64,000 nt of DNA from Ischnura elegans (GCF_921293095.1 NC_060252.1:37820881-37884880); one strand, 5' to 3'; positions 14,001-24,571 are shown, numbered from the stretch's first letter. Translations and numbers: made by a program. Notes: generated by a model from the letters alone, not told the origin.

Positions 14001-17000
14001 GATCACTCGCAAAAGCCGGGTCCTGGTGTTTACTCTCCAGAAAAGGTGAGACATCCCAACAAAGTTCATGATACGGTTGTTCATCATTACCTTAATTCAA
14101 TTGCTACAGTTTAAGGCCAAAGGTGTAAACACTAACCGCATTAAATAACAATTACCTAATGCGATGTTCTGATAATTGGTTTCAAAGGTCAATTTAAAAA
14201 AATTTCTACGTTACTAATCACCTGTTGTGTACGTATGTATATGAAGTTCAAAGAAATGTTACTGAAGTCTTAAGTTACTTATTGGCCAATCTAAAAGCCT
14301 AATATGAGTCTTTTAATCTTTAAACCTTAGGAATAAGCATGTTTGTGTCCTTACATAACTATGGGAGGATCATTCTCATTCATCTTTTTTCTCCCTGCTG
14401 ATCCGTCAGCTTCTGATGTTTAGATGGTATTGCAGGACAGTGGCACCATACTTACCCATATCTATTATCTCAGAGTGCTCTTTGGTCAAATTTTATTGTC
14501 TTTACTTCCCCTGGTAATGTACTGTATATGGTATCATACCATACCAATCAATACAGAAGAATATAAACAAAACTATTTTCAAGGAATTCAGTGTTGCACA
14601 TTAAAAAAAGGTTGAAAAATTCAAACCCCTAAAAAACTTCACAAATGAAATTATTTTGCCTAGTTATTAAACCAAAGGTGCAGTTTTTTTGTTTCCAATG
14701 AAAAATTTATTTTGTAGGCTTTGGTTTGGAGAAGGATACATGCCATCCCCCTCGAAAATGGATGGTTGGCAATCCAATGAAAAAAGCAGGATATGCAATA
14801 GGAGGGTCAAGAGGGATTTTAGTTACAAATTTTGAACTTTGAAGAAAATGTTTTATTAGTACATCTGTCATCTGAAAACAGATCATTTCTATTTTTCATT
14901 ACAAACTCATAATATTTATTCAACAATGCAAATATATCTGCAGACTAGTTTAAAGAGAACTTTAGGACTGAGAATTTCAGCAATTCATATTGAATAAAAT
15001 TTATGTTTTGTATTATGAATAAATAACATGTTTTTTACATTCAACTGCCACATTAGATTTTTGTTTTCCTTTGGCATACGCACGTGCCTTAGTAAACGTG
15101 ACTGTGGTAATTTCAATTCAAGATGGCTGTGGTATTTATAAAAAAAATTGATTTCTTATCTTAAAGGATGACAATTAACAAGTCTTTTTTAAACTGCATC
15201 GGCTGATTTTAAAAAAAAATCCTATGGAGAGTTAAACTGAATTTGACAAATGAACAAAACAACTAGTCTCAGCTCCATTTGGTCATTCAGGAAAGAAAGC
15301 CAATTTAGAATTAATGAATTTCCTTCACTACAAATGAAATCCAGAAATATTAAAAATACAACAATATTATTAGGCATAAACCAATGTAAGGAAAGAAATT
15401 TTTTCTAGCAGAGCAATGTTTGATACCACCTCAATAAAATCCAGACAAAAAAGGAAATATGATGCAAATGGGATATCAGGATCAGTCCTAATCTCTAGCC
15501 AGTTATAGCCATATTTAAGCTTAAGGGCAATGAATAAGATTTAATTTTTGTATACAATCGTTCAAGTGTCCCCAGCCATAGTTATTGCAACAAAGTTTAA
15601 AAGTGGGAGAATTAGAGGTAAATGATTTTAAATTTTTTAGATCAGTACCAAATGAGATCCTCCCAGAACTCTAACATGCATTGAGAAATCTCAAACGCAA
15701 TTCAATCTCAATTAATATGAAGCTAATCTGAAACACTTGTAAAGCAAATGCATGAAATATTAATAATTATGTGTGAGATCTGAGTCTCTAAAATGCTCTC
15801 TAAAATTTTAAAACTGCATTGAAGAGTCTGGATTTTACATTTGCTTTTACTCTTAAAATACACAGATATAATCCTTTTTATGATTATAGGGCACTCAGTT
15901 TCGAAAGAGGAATGCATAAAATGTGACGCAGCACTGCAACTAAGTCATATGAGACATCAATCAAAGGGTATGAAAATTAATAACTTAGACTTAATAAATT
16001 CCCAAAAAAATTCCCTTTCCTATCAGTTTACACCAATAGTGGATCAATGGAGGTCATGAGAGTAAATAATCCCCCTATCTAGTGAAAAAAAGAAATAAAC
16101 ACATCAGGGGATCCCATATAAAAACCAATTTTGTGGTTTATTAACATAGGAACAATATTTGCACAGAATGAGATATAAGAAATACTGCATTACTCAATGC
16201 TCATCACGGTGATGGACCTCAGACATACCAACTTAAATAATTATGAAAAGAAACTGTATTCAGAGAACTCATTTATCCCAAAATACACCAACTTTTTATG
16301 ATAAGACGAACATTTTTAACTTTATGCTCACTGATAACAGAAAAAATGAAATTAAACCATTTTACTGGAGAAATAGCCTCTCAAATTAAGAATTGAATTA
16401 AAACAGTATACAGGGGGCCAAAAAATTAGGTAGTATACATCAGATAAGGTGAATAGGTATTCTAAGTTCCAGAAAGATGAAATTAAGTAGATGATATGCA
16501 ATCCAGGAATTGGCTACAATGTATTGTCATGATGTATTGTGTTTGCAAAGTCTCCCAGGGGATTCATACAGTCTGTTACAGGGCAGGGATGTATCTAAAT
16601 AGATAATTAGAAAACAAAAGAAATTAAATGGCAGAGATTATTCTTTGATATGCTGATGTGTTTTATAACTGAAGAATTGAATTTCAAAAGCAAAAAATAA
16701 GAGCTTTATGTAGAAAAGATAAGACAATAAGTGATGCTATCAATCACCTATTATCATCCTTCACTGGCATTGGGCACTAAAAATTAGGATTCAGTTATGA
16801 ATTTTGTATCAAAGCAATTATTATTGGTGATATCATTATGATTGAAAATCTCTCTTTCTGAAGAGAATACGAACAGATACAGTCAAACCTTTTCATAAAA
16901 AAACCTCTTGGGACTTGGAAAACATTTTGCTTTATAGAGGTGCTTCTTATAAAGAGGTTAACAAGTTCTAAAACCATAAAAACATTACTGGAGGAATGAT

Positions 17001-19639
17001 AAATGATATTTTTGATTCATTAAGCAGAAGTTATTTATCAAATTAAGAAGACAAATTTTTCTCAGAAAAAATTCATTAATTTTGACTTGACATCAGTAAA
17101 TCCCTCTTTTCCACTGAAATCAAGACATGCATTGTTGCTGGAGCATACGATCATTCTCCTCAGCCAAGTATGATTAGAGCAATGAATTTATATCATAATA
17201 AGCACTAACAATGGCGAGCCATTCAGTAAAATTTCCCTTCCAAAAATTGTCCAAATTCAAATGAGTTATCTTCAAAATGCACATTTTTTTAGGTATTCAA
17301 AATAATCCTAATTACAACAATGAAAGGGGAATTTTTTAATTAGCCACTTAGATGCGATTTGCACCATGTAATGAGGAGGAAACAAGTCAAAATTTGGGAA
17401 AATCAGTATCAAAAGCATTATATTTCCCTCTAAAGAGATGAAAAATCTTGTGTGTATCAAAAATTTATTGTGTAGAACAGAAATGTTTGCTGCAAAGAGG
17501 TGTGCACAAGTAGTAAATGGGAGTACAGTCAGGGCCATAACTTTTTTTTTTGCTAAACAGAGGTGTACAGGTGTTTGTTTTAAGGGGTTTTACTATCAGA
17601 CAATATTGTGACTTTCTTGACATCAGGATGTCTGATCTCATCATAGTATCAACTCATGTTTTTTACTCCTAGACAACATTACCCACTCAAAGGCTACATT
17701 GCACATTTTTTTCTTGAATTCATATATGTATTTATTTCAACCAGTCATCATATGAGATTCAAGTTTATCCCACCAGATAAATTGTTTCATATTAATCTGT
17801 AATTAAGTCTAACAGGCTCAACCATAATATTAAAAGACAACCATGCAGTGAGTACATCATTTCAATCGTTCACGAGATTATTCAGTACCTGCTGCATTTA
17901 TATGAGAAAACACTTATATGTCAATCATTTCTACAGTTGATAACTTTGTAGTAATATTATTTTTTAATATCTCTAATCAAATTATGCCTATGTTATAATG
18001 AACCCTGCTGAAAATTTCTACTGGTTTCAGTAGTAATTTTGCACTATGTCCTATTGTTAACTATTGCAATCTTATGCATCTAATTGTATTCAACTGTCAT
18101 GAGTGCAACATTTTAATCAACTTCCACTGATTCCAGTAGACCTACTGCACCTAACTGACTTCCATTGTTTCAGTAGACCTAATGCATTCCTACAGTTTTC
18201 CACTCCAATTCATAAAATTGCACAGTGGTTTGCACTGATTACAATGTGTAAACTGAACTCTATTGCTTTCCACTGGATTCAATTGACAGACTTAAAACAA
18301 ATTTCATCTGAACATATTGGGTGGCAATCAGGTTACTCATAATCTACCTTGAACAGTAGAAATCAGTAGGATTACAGAAGATCAGCTGAAAGCAGTGGGA
18401 TATTTCAAAACTCATATAGGTCTGCCGAAAACAGCAGTAGACATTTTTAGCAGGGAATGTAACTAATATTTATTTGAAATAGAATTTATTGACATTTATT
18501 AACTTTACCACTTTTCAACAATTGTTTTACTATACTCATTTTCATTTGGCCATGAGGAAATGCTTTCTAAATTTAACTGTGTCAGAGAATTGTGCTGGTA
18601 AATTAATTGAATAATTTTTTTGGTACACAGCAATTCTATGAGGATGAATAGGGTAAAAGGCAGTTTTAAGTGGCTGCATAATGCAATGGGAACTTACAGA
18701 GAGGTTGCTTATTGTGAAATTCTACAGAGTTTTATCTCTTCAGTGAAAAAATAGTATTTTTTACATTGTCAATAAATGTATCAGCTCTTTGTTCCCATAA
18801 TATAGATGGGCTAACCTCGGAGATATCTGGCACATTATCAAATTATGATGATCATTTTCAAATAGTAAGAAATGTTTTTCCTAGACAAAAACATTTCCTC
18901 TTGGTTTGTGGGATGGAATTTCCCTGAGGATGTACGGCTTGAAACAGTCATACAAAAAAGCAACACATCATCATGGTGAATTATCTCATCTAGGTCTATA
19001 CTGAAGACAATGATTTTAAGAGAAGGTCAGAATCTTTAAAAGAAAAGGCACAACTCCATTAAAAACTTTATCTCATATACTGATGGATTCCCTTAAAAAT
19101 CAAATTAATTTACCAGCATGTGATAGAGTTTAACTGAAATTACTTTACCAGTATTAATGCTAATGATAACCTTAACACAATGTACTTGGTCAAGTGGAGA
19201 GAATTAATTTGGCTTTGGCTTAACTATAACCTCGGCTTCTTTCCTGCATGGCTCTTTCACCCACAGGTGACAATAAACAAGACTAGTGCGCCGAGCCATT
19301 CCTTTGGGATCAGGCATTCTCCTTACATTGCTCAAGCGACCCCTAGATTCATATAAACATGTGAATTTATATTAATACTAGGTAAAGTATTCTTGCCAAA
19401 TTATAAGTCTTCTAAAATATCACTAATGAAAAAGCAAGTTAAATGATTCATTAACCTTTTATGTTAAACATGGCAAAATGATGATGAAGTAAATATAAGA
19501 CTCTCTACCTAATACAATTAACCAAAGACTTCATTCGACAAAATTTCTCTTTCAGGTACACATTGATGATGCCCCGGCTCATACCTTCGGAATCAGACAC
19601 TCACCATATACTGGTTTACTGAAGGCACACGTCCAGTAA
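4935..19639 (+). CDS. ODF3: ODF3/CIMAP-like SHIPPO-repeat protein, spliced gene with alternative last exons
   Basis: Coding exons are 4935-5043, 6515-6634, 10036-10212, 13783-14045, then either 19267-19356 or 19556-19639. All junctions are GT-AG and the phases agree (1,1,1,0). The product is 252 or 250 residues, close to the roughly 254 of vertebrate ODF3. The N-terminus has the family block RGPIAAEYSSPGP (residues 15-27). Further PGP-type SHIPPO repeats are SPGPGPGQY (60-68), TPAPGDYNPEK (98-108), TPGPGTY (176-182) and KPGPGVYSPEK (213-223), with spacer motifs such as APSFTISGR and SPAYSISAR. The end carries FGIRHSPY, as in ODF3. Family members bind microtubules of sperm tails and cilia (established). 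The start is the only ATG after the acceptor at 4896, with good context. The introns are full of MITEs. Confidence 0.92.
5373..5625 (+). mobile_element. hAT-type MITE, family A (253 bp)
   Basis: The ends are CAGTAGCGGATATAG and CTGTATCTGCCACTG. Perfect 8-bp target duplications CCTCACAA lie at 5365-5372 and 5626-5633. It is non-coding and sits in intron 1 of the ODF3-like gene. Confidence 0.9.
5800..6136 (-). mobile_element. LINE reverse-transcriptase C-terminal remnant
   Basis: On the minus strand, a broken frame encodes VKVRCYFALIRPLLEYA followed by ANIWDP. This is the conserved block downstream of the RT domain in jockey/CR1-like LINEs. Further 3', in a shifted frame, LGWEPL followed by a stop matches the next conserved block. 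Stops and frameshifts show it is dead. It lies in intron 1 of the ODF3-like gene. Confidence 0.7.
6515..6634 (+). CDS. ODF3: ODF3-like exon 2
   Basis: The acceptor is TTTCTTAG at 6507-6514 and the donor AAGG|GTAAGT after 6634; phase is 1 in and 1 out. It encodes APAFSFGSR and the repeat SPGPGPGQY. Confidence 0.93.
6635..7756. other. Intron 2 segment without other features
   Basis: This is AT-rich intron DNA. A short open frame at 7137-7358 has no recognisable domain and no splice context. Confidence 0.5.
7761..8722. mobile_element. piggyBac-like MITE with TTAA flanks, host of a nested MITE
   Basis: TTAA at 7757-7760 and 8723-8726 flanks inverted ends, CCCTTTCACTGCT on the left and the complement of CACTTGCACTGCT on the right. 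Long inverted arms include GCTCACCCTCGCTGGCCCC on the left and its complement near 8550-8570. The left end contains the palindrome GAACGTACTTGGTACGTTC. TTAA duplication is the piggyBac signature. A family B MITE at 8187-8485 interrupts it. Confidence 0.85.
8187..8485 (+). mobile_element. hAT-type MITE, family B (299 bp), nested
   Basis: The ends are CAGGGGTGCAGCCAGG and CCTCGCTGCGCTACTG. Perfect 8-bp duplications AGTGCGCA lie at 8179-8186 and 8486-8493. It was inserted into the piggyBac-like MITE at 7761-8722, so it is the younger of the two. Confidence 0.92.
8723..10035. other. Intron 2 remainder, nothing recognised
   Basis: AT-rich non-coding DNA. Frames at 9033-9275 and 9491-9679 carry no family motif. 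It ends in the acceptor GCTTTGCAG at 10027-10035. Confidence 0.5.
10036..10212 (+). CDS. ODF3: ODF3-like exon 3
   Basis: The acceptor is TTTGCAG at 10029-10035 and the donor CCAG|GTAAGA after 10212; phase is 1/1. It encodes the SHIPPO repeat TPAPGDYNPEK and the spacer SPEYTFGHKTQ. Longer open frames here on both strands are shadows in wrong frames. Confidence 0.93.
10781..10827. repeat. Perfect 20-bp hairpin
   Basis: GAGCAAGGAGCTTAGAAGAA (10781-10800) is followed by a 7-nt loop and its exact complement at 10808-10827. It lies in intron 3. There is no U-run or gene context to make it a terminator. Confidence 0.9.
11657..11814. mobile_element. Small TcMar-like MITE (158 bp)
   Basis: Inverted ends share CTGAATATAGTCCCCCC: forward near 11675-11691, and as its near-complement near 11785-11803. 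The outermost bases are CAGTA-type and TA dinucleotides lie on both sides (11655-11656, 11815-11816). TA duplication is typical of Tc1/mariner-related elements. Confidence 0.65.
11815..12222. other. Intron 3 segment, nothing recognised
   Basis: AT-rich non-coding DNA between two transposons. Confidence 0.5.
12227..13675. mobile_element. piggyBac-like MITE split by a LINE insertion
   Basis: The left end is TTAA (12223-12226) then CACATTCAGAGC. The right end is GCATTGAATGTG then TTAG, a one-base-decayed TTAA (13676-13679). The left part contains a 22-bp perfect palindrome (12281-12302) centred on AATT, like the palindromic ends of the MITE at 7761. Its middle is occupied by a minus-strand LINE (12342-13462). 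Confidence 0.7.
12342..13462 (-). mobile_element. 5'-truncated LINE (non-LTR retrotransposon), RT fragment to 3' tail
   Basis: On the minus strand the frame 13461-13204 encodes the RT core, with GVPQGSILGPLLF and the catalytic FADDT. Shifted frames continue with YGIIFWGGSH, QKQAIRAI and YRESCRAHFQSLQIMPL. The last frame (12870-12532) ends with NTRQKNDIHI and YHKGAKLFNLLPPDIK. This order is typical of jockey/CR1-like LINE ORF2. The 3' end is an AT-rich TTA repeat. At least two frameshifts make it inactive, and the endonuclease part is missing. Confidence 0.9.
13783..14045 (+). CDS. ODF3: ODF3-like exon 4
   Basis: The acceptor is TTCACAATAG at 13773-13782 and the donor GAAAAG|GTGAGA after 14045; phase is 1 in and 0 out. 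It encodes two repeats, TPGPGTY and KPGPGVYSPEK, with APSFTISGR and SPAYSISAR between them. The open frame beyond 14045 is intron read-through. Confidence 0.95.
14046..16875. other. Intron 4, first part, nothing recognised
   Basis: About 2.8 kb of AT-rich DNA. Short frames (14424-14615, 15723-16059) have no motif and no paired splice sites. Confidence 0.5.
16880..17594. mobile_element. Degenerate pogo/Tigger-like MITE
   Basis: It opens TACAGTCAAACCTTTTC and closes GGGGTTTTACTA, which is inverted. Inside the left end is AAACCTCTTGGGACTTGG, and TTATAGAGGTG and TTATAAAGAGG lie nearby. This is the same layout as the better-preserved element at 54900-55591. The right TA flank is blurred. Confidence 0.6.
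18003..18455. mobile_element. MITE with CCCTGCT inverted ends and internal CAGTAGACCTA motifs
   Basis: The left end is CCCTGCTGAAAATTTCTACT and the right end is the complement of CCCTGCTAAAAATGTCTACT. The interior repeats CAGTAGACCTA and its variants several times (about 18130-18190). Flanks AATGAA and AATGTA may be a target duplication. The superfamily is uncertain. Confidence 0.65.
19267..19356 (+). CDS. ODF3: ODF3-like alternative last exon 5a
   Basis: The acceptor is TTTCACCCACAG at 19255-19266. It is entered in phase 0 and encodes 29 residues (VTINKTSAP, then SHSFGIRHSPYI, then AQATPRFI) before TAA at 19354. It aligns with exon 5b over SFGIRHSPY, the ODF3 C-terminal motif. No good donor follows, so it acts as a terminal exon. 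No strong poly(A) signal lies before exon 5b (only AATATA/AATACA-type variants), so the transcript may run on to the signal at 20142. Confidence 0.82.
   Translation: MTINKTSAPSHSFGIRHSPYIAQATPRFI
19556..19639 (+). CDS. ODF3: ODF3-like alternative last exon 5b
   Basis: The acceptor is TTTCTCTTTCAG at 19544-19555, with a strong pyrimidine tract. It is entered in phase 0 and encodes 27 residues with AHTFGIRHSPYTG, then TAA at 19637. It is homologous to exon 5a 200 bp upstream, so the two look like a duplicated, mutually exclusive terminal exon. Confidence 0.85.
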   Translation, partial: VHIDDAPAHTFGIRHSPYTGLLKAHVQ

Positions 19640-20141
19640 AATGAAATGTTCTTCCTTTGAAAAGAATCTTCTTCAATGCTCGACTTTATTTAAGGTACTT
19701 GGGATTGAAAACGAAGTACAAGAAATATTCCATGCTTGAATAAAGAGTTCTTTCCAATTCTGTAATTTGTAACTATTTGGAGGGATATTTAAAGGGCCTT
19801 GAATTTTGTAATAATAATTGTTGTTAAAGAAGAGTTTTGCGATTGACTGATAGCATTTCATTTTTAACTGTTATCTCTAAATTACAGAAAAATGCATGTA
19901 ATATGGTATTTTCTTTTCAAATGCATCGACGAAATGTACGTTGTGTAAAAATGATAATGATTCATAAATATTTAGAGAGTCAACTAAGCTAATTATCATT
20001 GTATTAACAAACTGTTAGCTCACCGCAACGCTTGTATGTTCATTTTTGCTTATTTATTTAACGATGTCATCGTAGATTGGCTATTTTATTCACATTATGT
20101 CGAATCTTTTGTAATGTGAAATTTCCTGCCATGGAAGTTCC

Positions 20142-20147
20142 AATAAA
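20142..20147 (+). terminator. Poly(A) signal AATAAA of the ODF3-like gene
   Basis: A canonical AATAAA lies 503 bp after the exon 5b stop, with T-rich stretches in between and downstream. It is the best-placed 3' end for both terminal exons. Confidence 0.6.
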
Positions 20148-20512
20148 GGCTACAGCCGCTTTTCCAAAAGCACTGACTTAATTGCATTCATCAGAGCCAC
20201 TTCCATAACATTTATGCATTCAAGAAGCATCAGGCGAGTGACTTTCAAGAAAATTCCCATCACCACACTGTCAATCCTTCGGAACAGCTGCAATTACAAC
20301 AATACAATATAGCATATGCTTTGGATTATTATGGTCATCAGTATTAAGTAAGAAGTCCACTGATCTTTTCAATCGGTATAATTCAATACTATTAATTTTA
20401 TGTGTACACAACAACTCAGGTATAGTATTACTCACTAGGTACCACATAGTAATGTGGACCTGAACGGACTAAGAGCCAATTTGCAGCGCAGGGAATCACG
20501 CTAGAAATTATC

Positions 20513-20652
20513 AGACGTCCACGTTGGTTTGTTTTTGTTGTTGTTTACAGCTGGTACGGTAGGTGCTTCCCCCTACGGACAAAATTTCATACTAGTTAAA
20601 TAAACAACGTTGAAGATCGCACCGTGCACGGGTATCGTTCGAGTAATTATAG
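20513..20652 (+). other. Candidate non-coding first exon
   Basis: A moderately GC-rich block with an initiator-like TCAGAC near 20511 ends in a strong donor, ATTATAG|GTAAGTGG (after 20652). No ATG opens a useful frame. It may start a + strand transcript whose later exons cannot be identified here. Confidence 0.3.
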
Positions 20653-20660
20653 GTAAGTGG

Positions 20661-21890
20661 TAATTTTAAATGAAATAAAAGCTTTTACTCACCCTTGTAT
20701 GCAATACAAACTTAAAATTTTAATATCCTACTAATAAACCATATTCCCACCTTTTCAACATGCTCTTAGTCAGCATTTTCCGATAAATTTTTATCTTAAC
20801 CATCGCGATCGCAGGGAAAGTTAGTATGGAATTACCTAAGTTCACCCATCTCATTGTTCATACTTTGGAATGGTCGTCAATTTCCTATTCCATTCCTCTT
20901 AATATTCGATTTTCTTGCTGGACAGGTTCGATTGTACCAAATGTGTTAAGCATGAGGACTGGTTCCCAAATGGTTTAAGATCTTCAGGGGTGGTGGTTAT
21001 AAACTTTCCCTATATTACCGAGGATATGTTAACGATATTAATAAGTAGTTAACCACTAAAATTGCATTGCCCATGCCACTTCTCAGTTATGGGTTCTTTC
21101 TCCCAATATTGGCTGAAGGTGACCTCGGTTTCATGGCAATAAGTGAGCTTCGAGAGACAGGTTCTTGATTCGTGAGCTTGAAAGTAATCTTAGAATCGCT
21201 ATATGCATTACAATGAAAGTATTCGTACTATTAATGCATAATTTCATTTCATTTTTTTCTTGCTCCTTAATTATATGTATCGCCCTGGGAGAGGCTAACC
21301 CTTTTAAAAACATTGGTCATCCGCTGGAAGTAGTAGTTGAATAACCTACAGAATGAGAATTCCATGGAAATTGCTGCGTTATTAGAAATAAAACAACAGA
21401 ATAATAGGCTATCTACGGACAAGAGCAGCGAAGGTTATTTTCACCACAGCATGTGATAACCATCTCCAACCTCAACAACCAGAATATACTCGTAAATCAA
21501 AGTAAACTTTGTGCGCATGCTTTTGAAGTGTTTTCTTCCCCGAGTTTCCGCTCTGTTTTCGTTTACGTTTTCCTCGCGACCCTGGAAGGTGGCAAAGTAA
21601 GCGACCAGCTGACTGGTCGATCGTAGGAAGCACTTGGCATTGATTCCACTCGTGCACAAGTCCACATATATATTTACGTTTTTCCAGTTTCATTTTTATG
21701 TATCAATTTTGTTATTACAAGGATCCTAATTTCGTTTTATGTTTCATACATTGCACGCAGTCCTTACATTTCGGAAGATACACTTTCGTAAATAAATAAC
21801 AGAGTTAAAGGGCTCGGTGTTTTGGTCGAAAATGTGGCAACGTTGCTTTGAAATCAGCTGGCCTCCCAGCAGAAGCTATCTCCTCAGTTT
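20661..21890. other. Intergenic, nothing recognised
   Basis: Overlapping minus-strand frames at 21441-21693 lie in a slightly GC-richer patch and carry no known motif. No splice pair was found for them. Confidence 0.4.
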
Positions 21891-21895
21891 CCGTC

Positions 21896-22028
21896 TACCA
21901 ACGACGCCGCGAGGTACGCTTGGGTTTTCCTGAGGAAAGACATACATCGGTGGATATCACTCGTTGCTTCTGATTAGCTCTGAGTTTTAGCATTTTCTGT
22001 GGCACAATCGGAGGAAAATGCCTGATAG
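21896..22028 (+). promoter_or_regulatory. Candidate promoter and first coding mini-exon (M-P-D)
   Basis: TCAGTTT at 21894-21900 resembles an arthropod initiator. GGTTTT at +28 to +33 fits a DPE in five of six positions. The first ATG downstream is at 22018 in context GGAAAATGC. The frame ATG CCT GAT AG runs straight into a strong donor AG|GTAAGT after 22028, phase 2. That phase matches the acceptor of TCP11-like exon 2 at 50404, so it could be an alternative TCP11 start. It could equally belong to a gene not recognised here. Confidence 0.4.
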
Positions 22029-22030
22029 GT

Positions 22031-23079
22031 AAGTTTGGAGCGCTCAATTAGCCATAATTACGATTTGATTCTGCTTGCATATTTGATCAACTCTAATTGT
22101 AAGCATAACCAGAGCGGAAAGTATGATACTACTCTTGTAATTTTTATTTCGTGGAAAAACTTACGCACTGGCAGTTTTGGGGTGATTTTCCATCGAAGTG
22201 TTTATTATATATTTATTTGAAACCTTTAGAGCCATAATTTTATCAATGGTGTAGCAAACTAGTTCTGCGAAATTTATCTTGAGCACTCTTCTGTTTTTTT
22301 ACTGATATTCCGCTATTTTCAACACGCACTTTGTACTCAAGAGGACCTATATAGACGTGTGGCTATTTACGTCGCAATTTCTGCTTCGTTTAGATTAGTC
22401 CGCGCCAATGACGCGCTTCAGGATAAGTGGCCTTGCATTTTCTGCTCTCGATGAAGGGGCATTTTGTATGCTCATTTATGTACATAATATGAATGCGTTA
22501 TTTCAGTTTTATTCAAGAGAATATTTAGCTGAGGAATAAAATCTATACTACTTATATTTATTGTATTGATTTTGGAGATCGAATACTGTAGGAATAATCT
22601 CAGGATTTGTTCTACATTATCTGGGGTACAGTGTCTCGCAATACGGATCGTCCTTGAACGAAAAAATGCCGTTATCAACAGCAGCAATTAAATGAAAGGA
22701 TTGTGAGCAGTCGTACAGATATTGAATATTAGCTTTTTTGATTGGGAAGATGAGACTATTTGTTCTGTCGCCTCTGTGTAACCTGCCCTGTTGGTTTTTT
22801 GTTTAAATTGGACGCGTTAGACAACCTGGTATCGAGATTGAAGCGCTTGCCTTTTTTGTTCCCTAAGAGAGAGATACGCTCTTTGAAGTCGAAATTGATA
22901 TCACCGTAATCTCTTCACGAGGGCTGTGGGGTTATAAGGAAGAGAAAGGGGATTGGAAAGCTTGGCGGTGCAGTGCCGTGTTTACTGTTTTGAAACAGAG
23001 CCTATCCCGTGCATGACAACAATGGTCACGATGGACGCGTCCTTAAGCTTCAGCGCTCGGAGGTATCCGGGCGAAGTGA
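22031..23079. other. Non-coding, nothing recognised
   Basis: AT-rich DNA. Short frames on both strands lack motifs and splice context. Confidence 0.5.
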
Positions 23080-23290
23080 GGGGGGGGGGGGGGTAGATAT
23101 CCTTTCCCCACTCCACCAACCACTCCTCCCCCTCCCCCAATCCCTTCCCCTTCGATCCGCACACTTACCCCTCCTCCTCCATCCTGCATGAACCTCGCGT
23201 TCCTTCTGCCCACGCTCTCCCCCCCATACCACCTCCCGTACCATCCCCTACTCTTCCCCTATAGCTTCCTTCTAGAATCCCCCCTTAGCT
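23080..23290. repeat. G14 run followed by a C/T-rich tract
   Basis: Fourteen G (23080-23093) are followed by about 180 bp of strongly pyrimidine-rich DNA with many C runs. The long overlapping frames here (for example 23188-23472, rich in P, L and S) come from this composition and are not called as genes. Confidence 0.7.
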
Positions 23291-23608
23291 TAGTCACATC
23301 GTCCCCCCATAGCCGAGCGAATAACTTTTTTTTGCCAGTTCGCCCACCTCCTCCTGGATCTTTCCTCAGCTGTTCGGATGTGTGGGCGAGGGGACTCCGC
23401 CTTCAAGTCTTGTTGCTCAAGAGTGCAGGAGGAAATTCGCGCGGCGAATATCCTCGATCCTTGTTTCCATAGAGACAGTCTCGACTTGGCGGAGATGTAA
23501 TTTCCTTTTCAAAGGAAATTCAACTTTTAAACCAAATATGAGCTCCCATGTTTTAGCATGGCTAAGATAGAAATATTTAATTTTTCATTCGGTTCATCAT
23601 CACCACTG

Positions 23609-23850
23609 ACCAATAAGTCTAAGATTGGTTTGACGAAGCTCTCCACATTCTTCTGTCAGCTAATATTTTTACACTTACGTATTTATTCTCTTGCAAATCT
23701 TTCTTTACATGTTCTATATAATTTATTCGAGGTTTCCGTTTTTCCATCTACTTGTCCCTCAACGACTGTCTTCATCAGATCATCATGTCTCAAGATGTGG
23801 TCTACAAAGCCGTTCCGTCTTCTGTGGATATATACGGCGTGGAATTTATT
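23609..23850 (-). mobile_element. LINE ORF2 C-terminal remnant, copy 1
   Basis: The minus strand reads HILRHDDLMKTVVEGQVDGK. After one frameshift it continues RKPRINYIEHVKKDLQEN and ILADRRMWRA. This is the conserved C-terminal block of many insect LINE ORF2 proteins (HDxLMKTVVEG, GRxRPRxxY, ADRxxWR). A related copy lies at 35121-35325. Confidence 0.75.
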
Positions 23851-24571
23851 GAATTAGTTGCAAAAACTACATTTTATAGCACACCTACATTCGACGAGGA
23901 ATTGTTTGCCCCAGTCTCAAATTGCTGACTGAATTTAGCGATTCCGCCCGTCCGTGAATTGAACTAAGTATTATATTTTTTAAATCGGCAAATATTGTAT
24001 TTGTATTTTTTTGTTGGATTAAAGTAGTTTACGTTTACTGAACGCGCAGTCGGTATCTTTGAAGTAAACAGTTAATAAAATTAATTTTCATTTTCTTTGC
24101 TCCGCAGCAAGTGATCTCTTCTTCGATCTAATGTTAATTGTAATGATCTATGTTTTATTCATAAGATTTGGCAGTTAATGGCAATAAAAACAATTCTGCA
24201 ATGCTTTTTCTCGCAGGCCTGCTGTATATGAGAAAGTGTTTGCCCTCATCTCAAGTTGCTTACTGAATCAATCAATTGACGAAAAAACTCAGTATCGAAA
24301 GGAAAATTTTCCGTTACGTAAAATAGTTAATGAAATTAATTTTTATTTTCCTTGCTTGTAACGACCAAATCAAGCAGATGATTTCATCTTCAAGCTGAGA
24401 GTCGTATTCATAAGATTTGACAATTATTAGCCATAAACATAATTTTGCAATTTATGAAATTTAATGATACAGGCGTATGTTCGACAGGAATGATAATGAA
24501 CCAGAAACTAGGAATAAAAAAGAAATCATATGAAGCATATATATCGATATGCCTTAGTGTTTTTCTTCTCA
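23851..24571. other. Non-coding, nothing recognised
   Basis: AT-rich DNA. ATTAATTTTCATTTTC-type strings occur at about 24080 and 24335, each near the word TTGCTTACTGAAT or ATTGCTGACTGAAT, suggesting a diverged direct duplication about 260-330 bp apart. Confidence 0.35.

Noticed and set aside
21441..21693. Two minus-strand frames of 73-74 codons near the 22-kb promoter
   Set aside because: No motif, they overlap one another and have no matching splice sites.
23188..23472. 94-codon Pro/Leu/Ser-rich frame and its minus-strand counterparts
   Set aside because: They lie in a pyrimidine-rich low-complexity tract; composition alone explains the open frames.
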